A stretch of 64,000 nt of DNA from contig NZ_JQJJ01000016.1 of NCBI RefSeq assembly GCF_000745475.1, positions 106,034 through 170,033 of the forward strand. Direction: 5' to 3'. The notes beneath the pieces were generated by a model, which was not told the DNA's origin, did no database searches, and saw nothing but the letters and a program-made list of their open reading frames with translations. Positions 1 through 8,572 of the stretch are shown here, piece by piece; the stretch's first letter is position 1, and every line of letters begins with the position of its first letter. This DNA comes from Allobosea sp. UNC402CLCol. GTDB lineage: Bacteria; Pseudomonadota; Alphaproteobacteria; Rhizobiales; Beijerinckiaceae. The position numbers and the translations under genes were made by a program.

Positions 1-142
1 CAAGGGCGAGCTCGGCGCGATTCCCCAGGAGATCGCCGCCATCCTGCACACGCTCATCCAGGACAAGCTCGTGCCGGAATTGCGGGAGGTCGCGCCCTGG
101 ATCGGCGACGGCTTGCGGGTTTTCCCCCAGCCTCGCGGCTGA
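1..142 (+). CDS. C-terminal end of an unidentified protein (partial)
   Basis: An open frame enters from the left edge (first full codon at base 2) and stops with TGA at 140-142. The visible 46 residues include PQEIAAILHTLIQDKLVPEL and end in FPQPRG. This is a helical, amphipathic tail with no motif I recognise, so I give no function. The codons show the strong G/C third-position preference of the region, so it is probably a real gene end. It converges on the M20 peptidase gene, with six bases between the two stops. Confidence 0.55.
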   Translation, partial: KGELGAIPQEIAAILHTLIQDKLVPELREVAPWIGDGLRVFPQPRG

Positions 143-148
143 TGCGCT

Positions 149-1420
149 TCAGGCCTTCGCGCCTGCCGAGCCGAGATAGTCGATGGCGCAGGCGATGTGC
201 AGCTTCATCACCGCGATCACCTCCTCCAGCGTCGCATGCTCCTCATCCGTGCCCATGCTGATCGGGGAGGGGCCGCAGATCAGCGCCGGTACGCCGCGCC
301 AGCGCCAGTAGCGTGTGTCGGTGCCGCCGAGGCTTGAGACGGGCGGTGCGTCATGGCCGAGCAGGTCGCGGATATTGCCGCGCAGGATATTGGCCATCTC
401 GCTGAAGGGGTCGGTCAGGCTCGCCGGATAGCTGTGGTCCTCGTTCACGACCATCTCGCAATCGGCTTCGCGGGCGAGGGCTTCGAGATCGGCGCGGATC
501 GCGTCGCGGTCCGAGCCGATGGGCACGCGCATGTCGAGATGAGCGATGCAATGCGTCGGGATCTGCGTCGCCTTCTGCCCGCCCTGCATGATGCCGACAT
601 TGACGGTGATGCGCCGGGCGATGTCTGCGGCACCTTTCCCAAGATTGTGGTCGGCCGCCGCGATGGTCTCGGGCGAGGTCAGCACCGCGTCGATCTCGGG
701 CGGCAGCGTCGCGAGCTTGAGGTGGTAGCGGTCATAGATCAGGTTCACCAGCCGGCTGACATCGGCGATGGGGTTGCGCGCCCGATGCGAATAGCCGCCA
801 TGGCCGCCGATGCTCTTCGCCGAAAGCGAGAAGCGCAACGTGCCCTTTTCGGTGAACCGCAGATTGGAGAGGCCGCTCGGCTCGCCATTGAGGCAGCAAT
901 CGCCGACCATCTCGCTCTCGAAATTGTCGAACAGGAATTTCGTGCCGTAGCGCCCGCCCGACTGCTCGTCGGAGACGACGGTCAGCGTCAGCGCGCCGTT
1001 CAGCCAGCCGCGATAGGGGTAGAGCCAGCAATAGGTCAGGATCGAGGCGAGCGTGCCGGTCTTCATGTCGGCAGCGCCACGGCCCATGATCTTGCCGTCG
1101 ACGATCTCGGCCTCCCAGAGCTTCTCATTGGTGACCGGGAAGATGTCCATATGGCCGTTGAGCACGAGATGGCGGCCGGGATTTCCGGTCTCCCAGCGGC
1201 CGATGATGTTCGGCATCTCCGGCGTGAAGGCCTCGGTACGATGTGGCACGCCCGCCTTGTCCAGCAGCTCGCGCACGAAGTCTGCGGCCTCGCGTGTATC
1301 GCCTGGCGGATTGACGCTCTTGATGCGCAGGAAGCGTTGCAGCAGCGCCAGAATCTCGTCGCGGCGCGCATCGACGGCCTGGAGCAATTCGGCCTTGAGC
1401 TTGGCGGGGTCCCTGGTCAT
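149..1420 (-). CDS. M20 family metallopeptidase (ArgE/DapE-like amidohydrolase)
   Basis: Predicted cytosolic zinc-dependent hydrolase that removes an acyl or aminoacyl group from an amide. Visible M20 motifs, in order, are HMDIFPV (metal His and Asp), GRGAADMKTG (bridging Asp), SDEQSGG (catalytic Glu), GEPSG, the dimerisation-domain GGHGGYSH, and a late EEH. Most M20 enzymes have DEE at the catalytic site. Here it is DEQ, so one usual metal-ligand Glu is Gln. The start chosen is ATG at 1420 (423 residues, begins MTRDPAKLK). In-frame ATGs lie at 1441 and 1498 but none has a good ribosome site, and the extra stretch would cover a 13-bp hairpin. It lies downstream of an acetamidase/formamidase on the same strand. 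The substrate is unknown. Confidence 0.82.
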   Translation of the reverse strand: MTRDPAKLKAELLQAVDARRDEILALLQRFLRIKSVNPPGDTREAADFVRELLDKAGVPHRTEAFTPEMPNIIGRWETGNPGRHLVLNGHMDIFPVTNEKLWEAEIVDGKIMGRGAADMKTGTLASILTYCWLYPYRGWLNGALTLTVVSDEQSGGRYGTKFLFDNFESEMVGDCCLNGEPSGLSNLRFTEKGTLRFSLSAKSIGGHGGYSHRARNPIADVSRLVNLIYDRYHLKLATLPPEIDAVLTSPETIAAADHNLGKGAADIARRITVNVGIMQGGQKATQIPTHCIAHLDMRVPIGSDRDAIRADLEALAREADCEMVVNEDHSYPASLTDPFSEMANILRGNIRDLLGHDAPPVSSLGGTDTRYWRWRGVPALICGPSPISMGTDEEHATLEEVIAVMKLHIACAIDYLGSAGAKA

Positions 1421-1438
1421 CGTGCTACCGGCGGCCTG

Positions 1439-1473
1439 CATGGTTGGATCGTCGATGGCGCGATCCAACCATG
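1439..1473. repeat. Perfect 13-bp inverted repeat upstream of the M20 gene
   Basis: CATGGTTGGATCG at 1439-1451 is repeated inverted as CGATCCAACCATG at 1461-1473, with a 9-base spacer. It lies between the acetamidase gene and the preferred start of the M20 gene. No T-run follows on the minus strand, so it is more likely an mRNA hairpin or an operator than a classical terminator. Function is inferred only from position. Confidence 0.6.
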
Positions 1474-1555
1474 GCGAGGCTCGTGGCTGGCTCTTCATGG
1501 CGAAATCTAATGAAGAGCATCAGCTTGCCTTCTTCTGTGGCGGGGGGCTCTGCCC

Positions 1556-2488
1556 TCAGCCCTTGCCGCGCAGTGACATGGCGCGGGTGATCTCGGTCTT
1601 CTCCAGCCGGCAGGCGACGCAATAGGCCGGGTTGAAGACGTTCGCGATATCGTAGCGCACCGCCTGTCCGAGCAGATGGCTGGCCTCGACGGCATCGACG
1701 CCGAGATCCCCGCCGATCCAGCGCAGCATCTCGGTGGTGGCGAATTGCAGCGGCTGGTCGAGCGGACGCCCGCTCGCGATGACGATGAGATCCGTCTTGG
1801 TCTCGCAACGCGGCCAGCGCAGCCCGGCCTGCTTCACGAGTTCGACCGAGAATTCCACCTCGAACGAGGTCTCGACGCCGGTGCCGGCGATCTCGCCGTC
1901 GCCCTGGCAGGCATGGCCGTCGCCGAGGAAGAACAGGGCGCCGGCCGCGAAGACCGGGAAGGCGATGGTCGCGCCCGGGCCGAAGAACCGATAGTCCATA
2001 TTGCCGCCATAGGGGCCGCTCGTCGCCGTCGAGATCGCCTGGCCGCGCTCGGGCGCGACGCCGAAGCAGCCGAGCATCGGCGCGAGCGGGAAGCTCCACT
2101 CCTTGATGCGCGGCGAGGGATCGAGCAGCTTCACCGTGCCGGCCGTCGCATCGATCGCCCATTCATACCGTTCGCGCTTCGGCAGATCGGCCAGCGCGGC
2201 CGGGTCGAGCACGCCGGGCGCCAGCGGCGAATAGGTCCAGCCGGTGCCGCGATTCGGCGTCATCCGCTCGATCGTCACCAGCAGCGCGTCGCCGGGCTCG
2301 GCGCCGGTCACGAAGAACGGACCGGTCATCGGGTTGCCGCGCGGCGCCTTCTGGCTGCCGTCATGCCCGACCCCGGCCGCGTCGAGCGTCGTCGTGACGA
2401 CGCTGTCGCCGCTTGCGATTTCCAGCACGGCCGGCAGGGTGCCGATCACGTTCGAATACTGCGTCGGCTGGAAATGATGGCGCGTCAT
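1556..2488 (-). CDS. Acetamidase/formamidase family protein
   Basis: Member of the FmdA/AmdA family, cytosolic enzymes that hydrolyse short amides such as formamide or acetamide to the acid and ammonia. The 310-residue length fits the family. Recognisable segments are GPFFVTGAEPGDALLVTIE near residues 55-75, the GDGHACQGDGEIAGTG block (metal and active-site region), and a C-terminal DxxxxS-type helix. I chose ATG at 2488 because AGAGGT lies about six bases upstream; the frame stays open to 2740 but that part looks non-coding. It is followed on the same strand by the M20 peptidase, suggesting a two-gene amide-catabolic unit that diverges from the ABC permease genes. The exact amide cannot be told from sequence. 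Confidence 0.85.
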   Translation of the reverse strand: MTRHHFQPTQYSNVIGTLPAVLEIASGDSVVTTTLDAAGVGHDGSQKAPRGNPMTGPFFVTGAEPGDALLVTIERMTPNRGTGWTYSPLAPGVLDPAALADLPKRERYEWAIDATAGTVKLLDPSPRIKEWSFPLAPMLGCFGVAPERGQAISTATSGPYGGNMDYRFFGPGATIAFPVFAAGALFFLGDGHACQGDGEIAGTGVETSFEVEFSVELVKQAGLRWPRCETKTDLIVIASGRPLDQPLQFATTEMLRWIGGDLGVDAVEASHLLGQAVRYDIANVFNPAYCVACRLEKTEITRAMSLRGKG

Positions 2489-2743
2489 GACGGACCTCTG
2501 CTGCGGCAAGCTTACGCGAAGCGGCGATCCGCTCCGTGGTGAAATCGTAAGGAAAGAAGCGCGGCCGGGAAGGGGCAATGACGGCAGGGCGCCCCGCTCG
2601 TTTCGCCGGGACAGGTCGGTGCCGAGTGCGAGACGCATGGATCGTCCGCCCCGGCGCGGCGACAAAGGGAAGGCGATCGGCGGCTTGTCATCAGCCTGTC
2701 GCAAGAGGGCTTGCAGAAGCACCTTCCCCATCTTCTGCACCCG

Positions 2744-3691
2744 ATGTCGATGTTTCGTTTCCTGGCCCTTCGCAGTCTGCGCGCTTTGCTGACCATCGCG
2801 ATCTGCGTGTCGGCCGTGTTCCTCGCCTTGCGCCTAGCCGGCGACCCGGCCGAGATCATGCTGCCGAGCGATACGCCGCCGGATGTGCGGGCCCATTATC
2901 GTGAGGCCTGGGGCCTCGACCGGCCGCTGGCCGAGCAATATCTGCGCTATGTCGCCAGCGTGGTTCGCGGCGATTTCGGGCTGTCCTTCGCCGATGACCG
3001 GCCGGCCTTCGCCGCCGTGGTCGAGGCCCTGCCGAAGACCTTCCTACTCGGCTCCTCCGCGCTGATGCTGGCGCTCCTCGTCGGCCTGCCGCTCGGCGTC
3101 CTCGCCGCCTTGCGCCACAACCGCGCCGCCGACCGGCTCGCCATGGCGGTGGCGGTGTTCGGCTACGCCATTCCCGTCTTCTTTTTGGGCATTCTCCTCA
3201 TCCTTCTCTTCGCCTTGAAGCTGCGCGTGCTGCCCTCGGCCGGCTCGGACAGCCCCTGGCATCTGATCCTGCCGACAGTGACGCTCGGCTTGCCGCTCGC
3301 CGGCCGGCTCGCGCGCTTCGCGCGCACCGCGACGCTGGAGGTACTGGGCAAGCCCTATATCCGGGCGGCGCGCGGGCGGGGCGTCATGCCACTCGGCGTT
3401 ATCCTCCGGCACGCCTTGCCCAATGCGGCGGTGCCGCTGCTGATGTTCATCGGCATCGAGATCGGCCATATCCTCGCCGGCAGCGCGGTGGTCGAGACCA
3501 TCTTCGCCTGGCCGGGGGGCGGCCGGCTCCTGGTCGATTCGGTTTCGACGCGCGACCTCGCCGTGGTCCAGGCCGTGATCTTCACCGTGACGGTCATCAT
3601 GGTCGGCGCCAATCTCCTGGTCGATATCGTGCATATCCTCATCGATCCCCGGCTCGGCGGCTTCTCCCGCGCCCTTGGGAAACAGGCCTGA
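2744..3691 (+). CDS. ABC transporter permease, DppB/OppB type
   Basis: Inner-membrane permease of the dipeptide/oligopeptide/nickel family. It shows about six hydrophobic segments, the N-terminal LGLDRPLAEQYLRYV-type periplasmic region (here WGLDRPLAEQYLRYV) and the cytoplasmic EAA-type loop at YIRAARGRGV...HALPNA that docks on the ATPase. ATG at 2744 gives 315 residues; TTG at 2711 and ATG at 2750 are alternatives and none has a strong ribosome site. Its TGA shares one base with the ATG of the next permease, so the two are translationally coupled. The matching ATPases are at 8573-10644 on the opposite strand. Confidence 0.87.
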   Translation: MSMFRFLALRSLRALLTIAICVSAVFLALRLAGDPAEIMLPSDTPPDVRAHYREAWGLDRPLAEQYLRYVASVVRGDFGLSFADDRPAFAAVVEALPKTFLLGSSALMLALLVGLPLGVLAALRHNRAADRLAMAVAVFGYAIPVFFLGILLILLFALKLRVLPSAGSDSPWHLILPTVTLGLPLAGRLARFARTATLEVLGKPYIRAARGRGVMPLGVILRHALPNAAVPLLMFIGIEIGHILAGSAVVETIFAWPGGGRLLVDSVSTRDLAVVQAVIFTVTVIMVGANLLVDIVHILIDPRLGGFSRALGKQA

Positions 3692-4572
3692 TGGCGGCCG
3701 TCGACCTTTCCGCCGCGCCGGCGCCGGCCACCCGCGCCTCCGGCAACCGGATGTCGCCGGTCGTCAAGCTCTCGGCCGGTTTCCTGCTCGCCGTGGTGCT
3801 GGTCGCGCTGCTCGCGGATTGGCTGGCGCCGCTGCCCTACACCGCGCAGAACCTCGCCGCCCGGCTGAAGCCGCCTCTCACGGAAGCCGGGGGCACGACC
3901 CACTGGCTCGGCACCGACCAGCTCGGCCGCGACATCCTGAGCCGGATGATCTTCGCGGTCCGCACCTCGATCCTGATCGCCGTGATGGGCACCCTGATCG
4001 GTGCCGTGTTCGGCACGCTGCTCGGCTTCATCGCGGCGCGGCTGCGCGGCTTCGTCGACCAGGCCATCATGATGCTGGTCGATGCCCAGGCGGCGATTCC
4101 GGCGCTCTTCCTCGCGCTGACCATGCTGGCCTTCTTCGGCAACAACATCGTCCTGTTCATCATCCTCGTCAGCATCGACGGCTGGGATCGCTATACGAGG
4201 CTGGCGCGCGGGCTCGTCGTCTCCGAACAGGAGAGCGACTACATCAATGCCGTCGAGGCGCTGGGTGCGAGCCCGTCGCGGGTCGTCCTGCGCCATCTCC
4301 TGCCCAATATCGCCGCGGCGCTGGTGGTCCAGGCGACGCTGAACTTCCCCGGCACGATCCTGCTCGAAACCTCGCTCTCCTTCCTCGGGCTCGGCGTGCA
4401 GCCGCCGGGCACCTCGCTCGGGCTGATGCTGGGCGAGGGCCGCCGCTACCTGCTGAACGCCTGGTGGATCGCGGTCTTTCCGGGCCTGACGATCTTCCTG
4501 ACGACGCTGTCGATGAGCCTGTTCGGCGACTGGCTGCGCGACCGTTTCGATCCGACCAGCGAGAGGCACTGA
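3691..4572 (+). CDS. ABC transporter permease, DppC/OppC type
   Basis: Second inner-membrane permease of the dipeptide-type transporter, 293 residues. It has the DppC N-terminal hydrophobic segment followed by HWLGTDQLGRDILSRMIF, a hallmark of this subfamily, then five more membrane segments. The EAA loop is at DYINAVEALGASPSRVVLRHLLPN. It starts on the last base of the upstream stop (TGATG), so the two permeases are made together. It is followed after four bases by a glycerophosphodiesterase gene, unusual company for a peptide transporter, which hints that the substrate is not a simple peptide. Confidence 0.9.
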   Translation: MAAVDLSAAPAPATRASGNRMSPVVKLSAGFLLAVVLVALLADWLAPLPYTAQNLAARLKPPLTEAGGTTHWLGTDQLGRDILSRMIFAVRTSILIAVMGTLIGAVFGTLLGFIAARLRGFVDQAIMMLVDAQAAIPALFLALTMLAFFGNNIVLFIILVSIDGWDRYTRLARGLVVSEQESDYINAVEALGASPSRVVLRHLLPNIAAALVVQATLNFPGTILLETSLSFLGLGVQPPGTSLGLMLGEGRRYLLNAWWIAVFPGLTIFLTTLSMSLFGDWLRDRFDPTSERH

Positions 4573-4576
4573 CGCG

Positions 4577-5344
4577 ATGCGACCCGGTTTCTTCGCCGCC
4601 GCTCCCCGCCCGCTCGCGATCGCGCATCGGGGCGGAGCCCTGCTCGGGCCGGAGAACACGGCCGAGGCCTTCGCGGCTTCCGCCGGGGTCGGTGCCGAGA
4701 TGGTGGAAACCGATCTGCGCCTGAGCGCGGACGGCGCGTTCGTCTGTCTGCACGATGCCGATCTGACGCGCCTCGCCGGCTATCCGCGACGGGTCGCCGA
4801 CACCGATCTCGCGACGCTTCGGACCATCCTGCCCGGCCTGCTGACGCTCGACGAGGCGATCTCGGCCTCCGCGCCGCTCGGGCTCCTGCTCGACGTCAAG
4901 CTGCGCGACCCCGGCATCCTGCCACCGATCCTGGCCGCGCTGGAGGCCGCCGATGCGCTTCCGCGCAGCCTGCTTGGCCTTCGCGACATCGATCTGATCG
5001 CGGCGGCGCGCCGGCTGTCGCCGGAGATCGCGATCCTGGCCTTGCTGCCCGACCCCGACAGCGTCGCCGAGGCCCGTGCTGCCGGTGCCGACGGGTTCCG
5101 CCTCTGGCAGGGCGATGCGACGCCGGAGCGGCTCGATGCCGTGCGCGATGCCGGCATGACCACCGTCATCATGGCCGGCCAGCCGCGTTCGGTGCCCGAG
5201 CCCGGCTATCCGCCTTTCCCGGTCGGCCGGATCGATGCGCTGGGCATCGCCCGCATTCTGGCGCTCGGTCCCGACGCCGTGATGCTCGATGATCCCAGCC
5301 TGCTTCTCTCGGCCCGAACTGTCACCGGCCCGTCGTCAATCTGA
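4577..5344 (+). CDS. Glycerophosphodiester phosphodiesterase family protein
   Basis: GDPD-fold phosphodiesterase of 255 residues with no signal peptide, so probably cytosolic like UgpQ. Catalytic features are visible: AHRGG (residues 16-20) with the active-site His-Arg, PENT with the metal-binding Glu, ETDLRLS, the second catalytic His in CLHDADLTR, and the LDVKL Lys. Family members split glycerophosphodiesters to glycerol-3-phosphate and an alcohol. It sits inside the transporter operon, four bases after the second permease and 62 bases before the binding protein, so it probably acts on the imported substrate. The C-terminal half is compact and some family loops are short, so substrate range may differ from glycerophosphodiesters. 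Confidence 0.87.
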   Translation: MRPGFFAAAPRPLAIAHRGGALLGPENTAEAFAASAGVGAEMVETDLRLSADGAFVCLHDADLTRLAGYPRRVADTDLATLRTILPGLLTLDEAISASAPLGLLLDVKLRDPGILPPILAALEAADALPRSLLGLRDIDLIAAARRLSPEIAILALLPDPDSVAEARAAGADGFRLWQGDATPERLDAVRDAGMTTVIMAGQPRSVPEPGYPPFPVGRIDALGIARILALGPDAVMLDDPSLLLSARTVTGPSSI

Positions 5345-5406
5345 TGCAAGGCAGCCGCATCGCGGCGCGGCTTGCCAGCGCCGCTCGATGTCTTGCGAGG
5401 AACCCC

Positions 5407-6969
5407 ATGCCCGTCCTGTCCCGCCGCCGCTTCATTGAGGGCGCTGCCGCCTTGCCGGTCGCGTTCGCTCTGCCGACCGCCTTCGCCGCCGATGACGGTC
5501 GCCCGAACTTCACCGTCGCGGTGGCCGATCTGCCGGCGACGCTGGAACCGGCGCGCGAGCTCTCCAATGTCGGCACCCGCGTCACCTATTCGATCTTCGA
5601 CACGCTGATCCGGCGTGATTTCCTCGGTGCTGCCGATGGCGGCGGCTCGGAACTCAAGCCGCATCTGGCGACGAAATGGGAGCGTGTCTCGCCGCAGGAA
5701 CTCGTCGTCACGCTGCGCCAGGGCGTGAAGTTCCACAATGGTGACGAGCTGACCTCGGAGGACGTCGCCTACACCTTCCGCGAAGGCCGGATGTGGGGCG
5801 ATAAGGCCCAGATCCCGGGCGGCAAGCCCTATTTCGGCATCCTCGCCGGCGTCGAGCCGATCGACCGCTACACCGTGCGCTTCAAGACCAAGGTCGCCGA
5901 TGTGCTGCTGGAGCAGCGCCTCGCCTCCTGGTGCGCCTGGATCGTCAACAAGCGCGCCTATGAGGCGATGGGCTTCGAGGCCTATTCGCGCAAGCCCGTC
6001 GCGACAGGCCCCTACCGCGTCGTCTCGCATTCGGCCGCCGACGCCACGGTGCTGGAAGCCTTCGACGACTATTTCATGGGCAAGCCGACGGCCAAGCGCG
6101 TCATCTTCAAGCGCGTGCCGGAGCTGGCCGCGCGCGTCGCCGGCCTCGTCGCGGGCGATTACGACCTCGTCACCAATATACCGCCCGACCAGATGAGCGT
6201 CGTCGGCGGCTACAAGGACATCGACGTGCGCTCGGTCGTGCTCGCGAATGTCCATGTCCTCGCCTATAACGAGCAGGACAAGGTGCTCTCCGACAAGCGC
6301 GTCCGGCAGGCGTTGAACTACGCGATCGACCGCCAGAAGCTGGTCGAGGCGCTCTGGCAGGGCACGGCGCAGGTGCCGGCGAGTCATAATTTCCCGGAAT
6401 ACGGCCCAATGTTCGTCGAGGGCCGCAAGCTCTCCTACGACCCAGCCAAGGCGCGGACCCTGCTCAAGGAAGCCGGCTACAAGGGCGAGCCGATCGTCTA
6501 CCGGACGCAGGCCAACTACTACACCAATGCGCTCGAGGCCGCGCAGATCCTGACCGAGCAGTGGAAGGCCGTCGGCATCAATGCCTCGCTGCAGGTCGTC
6601 GAGAACTCGACCCAGATGCGCGGCGCCAACACGCAGATCTTCAACTGGTCGAACTCGACGCGCCTGCCCGATCCGCTCGGCTCAATCTGGGTGGCCTGGG
6701 GCCCGGCCGGCGAGATCCAGGTCTCGAAGTTCTGGACCTCGACGCAGACCTTCAACAAGGCAGGCACGGCGCTGGAGGCCGAGACCGACCCAGTGAAGCG
6801 CAAGGCGCTCTTCACGCAGATGCTCGACATCTGGGAGGACGAGGCCCCGGCGACGATCCTCTATCAGCCGAGCGAGGCCTACGCGATCAAGAAGTCGATC
6901 GGCTGGCGGCCGACGACCTTCTACTTCATGGATCTGCGACCGGACAATCTGAGCTTTGCCAGGGCCTGA
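5407..6969 (+). CDS. ABC transporter substrate-binding protein, family 5 (DppA-like)
   Basis: Periplasmic binding protein of 520 residues that delivers ligand to the DppBC-like permeases. The start is ATG 5407, preceded by GAGGA; the frame is open from 5344 but lacks a ribosome site there. The N-terminus SRRRFIEGAAALPVAFALPTAFAADD looks like a Tat or Tat-like signal with twin arginines and an AxA cleavage site. The body has typical SBP_bac_5 stretches such as LRQGVKFHNGDELTSEDVAYTF, ATGPYRVV and DKRVRQALNYAIDR. A hairpin terminator follows the stop. The pairing with phosphodiesterases points to an organophosphate or glycerophosphodiester-like ligand rather than a peptide, but this is inference. 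Confidence 0.9.
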   Translation: MPVLSRRRFIEGAAALPVAFALPTAFAADDGRPNFTVAVADLPATLEPARELSNVGTRVTYSIFDTLIRRDFLGAADGGGSELKPHLATKWERVSPQELVVTLRQGVKFHNGDELTSEDVAYTFREGRMWGDKAQIPGGKPYFGILAGVEPIDRYTVRFKTKVADVLLEQRLASWCAWIVNKRAYEAMGFEAYSRKPVATGPYRVVSHSAADATVLEAFDDYFMGKPTAKRVIFKRVPELAARVAGLVAGDYDLVTNIPPDQMSVVGGYKDIDVRSVVLANVHVLAYNEQDKVLSDKRVRQALNYAIDRQKLVEALWQGTAQVPASHNFPEYGPMFVEGRKLSYDPAKARTLLKEAGYKGEPIVYRTQANYYTNALEAAQILTEQWKAVGINASLQVVENSTQMRGANTQIFNWSNSTRLPDPLGSIWVAWGPAGEIQVSKFWTSTQTFNKAGTALEAETDPVKRKALFTQMLDIWEDEAPATILYQPSEAYAIKKSIGWRPTTFYFMDLRPDNLSFARA

Positions 6970-6995
6970 GGCTTCGGTTCGGCCTCTGCAATGGG

Positions 6996-7022
6996 AAAGG
7001 GCGGCCATGGGCCGCCCTTTTT
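6996..7022 (+). terminator. Rho-independent terminator of the permease-binding protein operon
   Basis: AAAGGGCGGC (6996-7005) pairs with GCCGCCCTTT (7011-7020) around a 5-base loop and ends in five Ts. The A-rich and T-rich flanks would let it work in both directions, and the gene on the other side (stop at 7074) converges on it. Confidence 0.85.
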
Positions 7023-7073
7023 GCATTCGACGTCGTCATGGGCTTGCCGCGCCAGGTTGGAAACCCGTGAGCT

Positions 7074-8543
7074 CTACTGCCCGCCGCCGAGGATGAAGCG
7101 CCGGCCGTCCTGCTCGACGATATCGACATGCTGGGTGAAGGCGCCGGTGCTGGCCGAATGCCGCGCGACGCGGGCCTCCTCCCGGGGCGGAGCGGCGAGA
7201 TTGCGCCCCATCATCGTCGCCGCCGGCGCGAGATCGAGCAGCCCCAGCACGGTCGGGCCGATATCGATGATACCGGCGGGTTCCTGCGAGACGCCGCCAT
7301 GGCCGCTGGCATCGCCGAGGATCAGCACGGTGTTCAATTCATGCGGGTTGATGCCGCCATGCATGCCGCCACCGAGCGGTACGTCGCCCGGCGTCATCGC
7401 GCCGAGGCCGGGCAGGCCGTACTGATCGGCCTCGAGCGTCGATTTCAGGATGAACATCAATTCCGGCTGGCGCTCGGCATGGCCCGTATTCATCAGGCTC
7501 AATGAGAGCGTGCCCGCGACTTCGCCCTCGACGCCGTTACGGTCGCGCGAGAAGACATGGCCGATGGTGGGATGCTCCATCAGCCAGCTTGCGATGCGCT
7601 CGACTTCGCCGCGCTCGCCCTCGCGCAGGCGGATTTCACCGCTCATCCCGCCGGTGGCGACAAGGGTCGCGCCGTTGATCGCCTTCTCCGCGCTGAGGTC
7701 GAAGCCGGCCTCGCGCGCCGTCTCGAACAGCGGCTCGACCGAACCGGTCGAGATCTGCCCATGGTCGGAAGCGACGATCACCGCGATGCGCTCGGCATCG
7801 GCTTGAGCCTCGACCCAGTCGAGAATGCTGCCGAAGGCGCGGTCGGCTTCGCGCAGGCCGGCCATGGCTTCGGGAGAGCCGAGACCGCGATAGTGGAAGG
7901 TCGTGTCGGGCTCGTTGAACCAGATCAGGGCGACATCCGGCCGGAGTTCCGGCAGCACGATCTCGGTCATCACGCGCCCGCCATAGGCAAGCTCCTGCAG
8001 CCGGGGCAATTCGCGCTCCGGCAGCGGGCCGAGGCGGGCGATCGCCTGCTCGACCGCCTCCGGCGTCTGGGTCGCCCCGGCGCCGTGCATCGAGAAGGTC
8101 CAGTGCCCGTTGGCACGGGCGCGCGGATTGATGAAATGCGCCGAGCCGGCCGAGCCGGTATGCACCACCGCCAGCCGCTTGCCGGCGCGGGCCAGCACGT
8201 CGCCGAAGGTGTCGGCGGCGAGCAGGCGCCCGTCATGATGCGCCTCGGCGCGGCGGATCAGGCCTGCGTCGCTGGTATCGAACATCCGCTCGGGGATCGC
8301 CTCGCGATGATAGAAGGCGTTGCCGACGATGCCGTGGACGATCGGTGGCGCGCCGGCCGCGATCGAGCTCGTCGCCACCCGCGTCACCGAGGGAAAAACG
8401 CTCCGCGCCTGCCGGAACCAGGTTCCGCGCGCGGCGAGCCGCAGGATGTTCGGCGTGAGCTCGGGCGTGACGAGATCCGGCCGCAAGCCGTCGAAGACGG
8501 CGATGACGACACGGTCGGCGGTCGGCTGGTTGGGGCGGCTCAT
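7074..8543 (-). CDS. Alkaline-phosphatase-superfamily phosphodiesterase/pyrophosphatase
   Basis: Nucleotide pyrophosphatase/phosphodiesterase-type enzyme, 489 residues. Metal and nucleophile motifs fit the family: VFDGLRPD near the start, FPSVTRV with the presumed Thr nucleophile about residue 53, HGIVGN, FNEPDTTFHYRG (Asp and His ligands), ASDHGQ, and a late GGMHGG His. There is no clear signal peptide, so it may work in the cytosol. GGAG lies just before ATG 8543. The gene precedes nothing but the convergent terminator and follows the two DppDF-type ATPase genes by about 29 bases, so it belongs to the transporter set. With the GDPD gene it makes a two-phosphodiesterase system. Confidence 0.82.
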   Translation of the reverse strand: MSRPNQPTADRVVIAVFDGLRPDLVTPELTPNILRLAARGTWFRQARSVFPSVTRVATSSIAAGAPPIVHGIVGNAFYHREAIPERMFDTSDAGLIRRAEAHHDGRLLAADTFGDVLARAGKRLAVVHTGSAGSAHFINPRARANGHWTFSMHGAGATQTPEAVEQAIARLGPLPERELPRLQELAYGGRVMTEIVLPELRPDVALIWFNEPDTTFHYRGLGSPEAMAGLREADRAFGSILDWVEAQADAERIAVIVASDHGQISTGSVEPLFETAREAGFDLSAEKAINGATLVATGGMSGEIRLREGERGEVERIASWLMEHPTIGHVFSRDRNGVEGEVAGTLSLSLMNTGHAERQPELMFILKSTLEADQYGLPGLGAMTPGDVPLGGGMHGGINPHELNTVLILGDASGHGGVSQEPAGIIDIGPTVLGLLDLAPAATMMGRNLAAPPREEARVARHSASTGAFTQHVDIVEQDGRRFILGGGQ

Positions 8544-8572
8544 CTCGTCTCCGGGGTCGGCAAGGCAAACGG

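Noticed and set aside
353..1510. Long open frame opposite the M20 peptidase
   Set aside because: Antisense frame kept open by high G+C; low-complexity Arg/Ala/His composition and no ribosome site.
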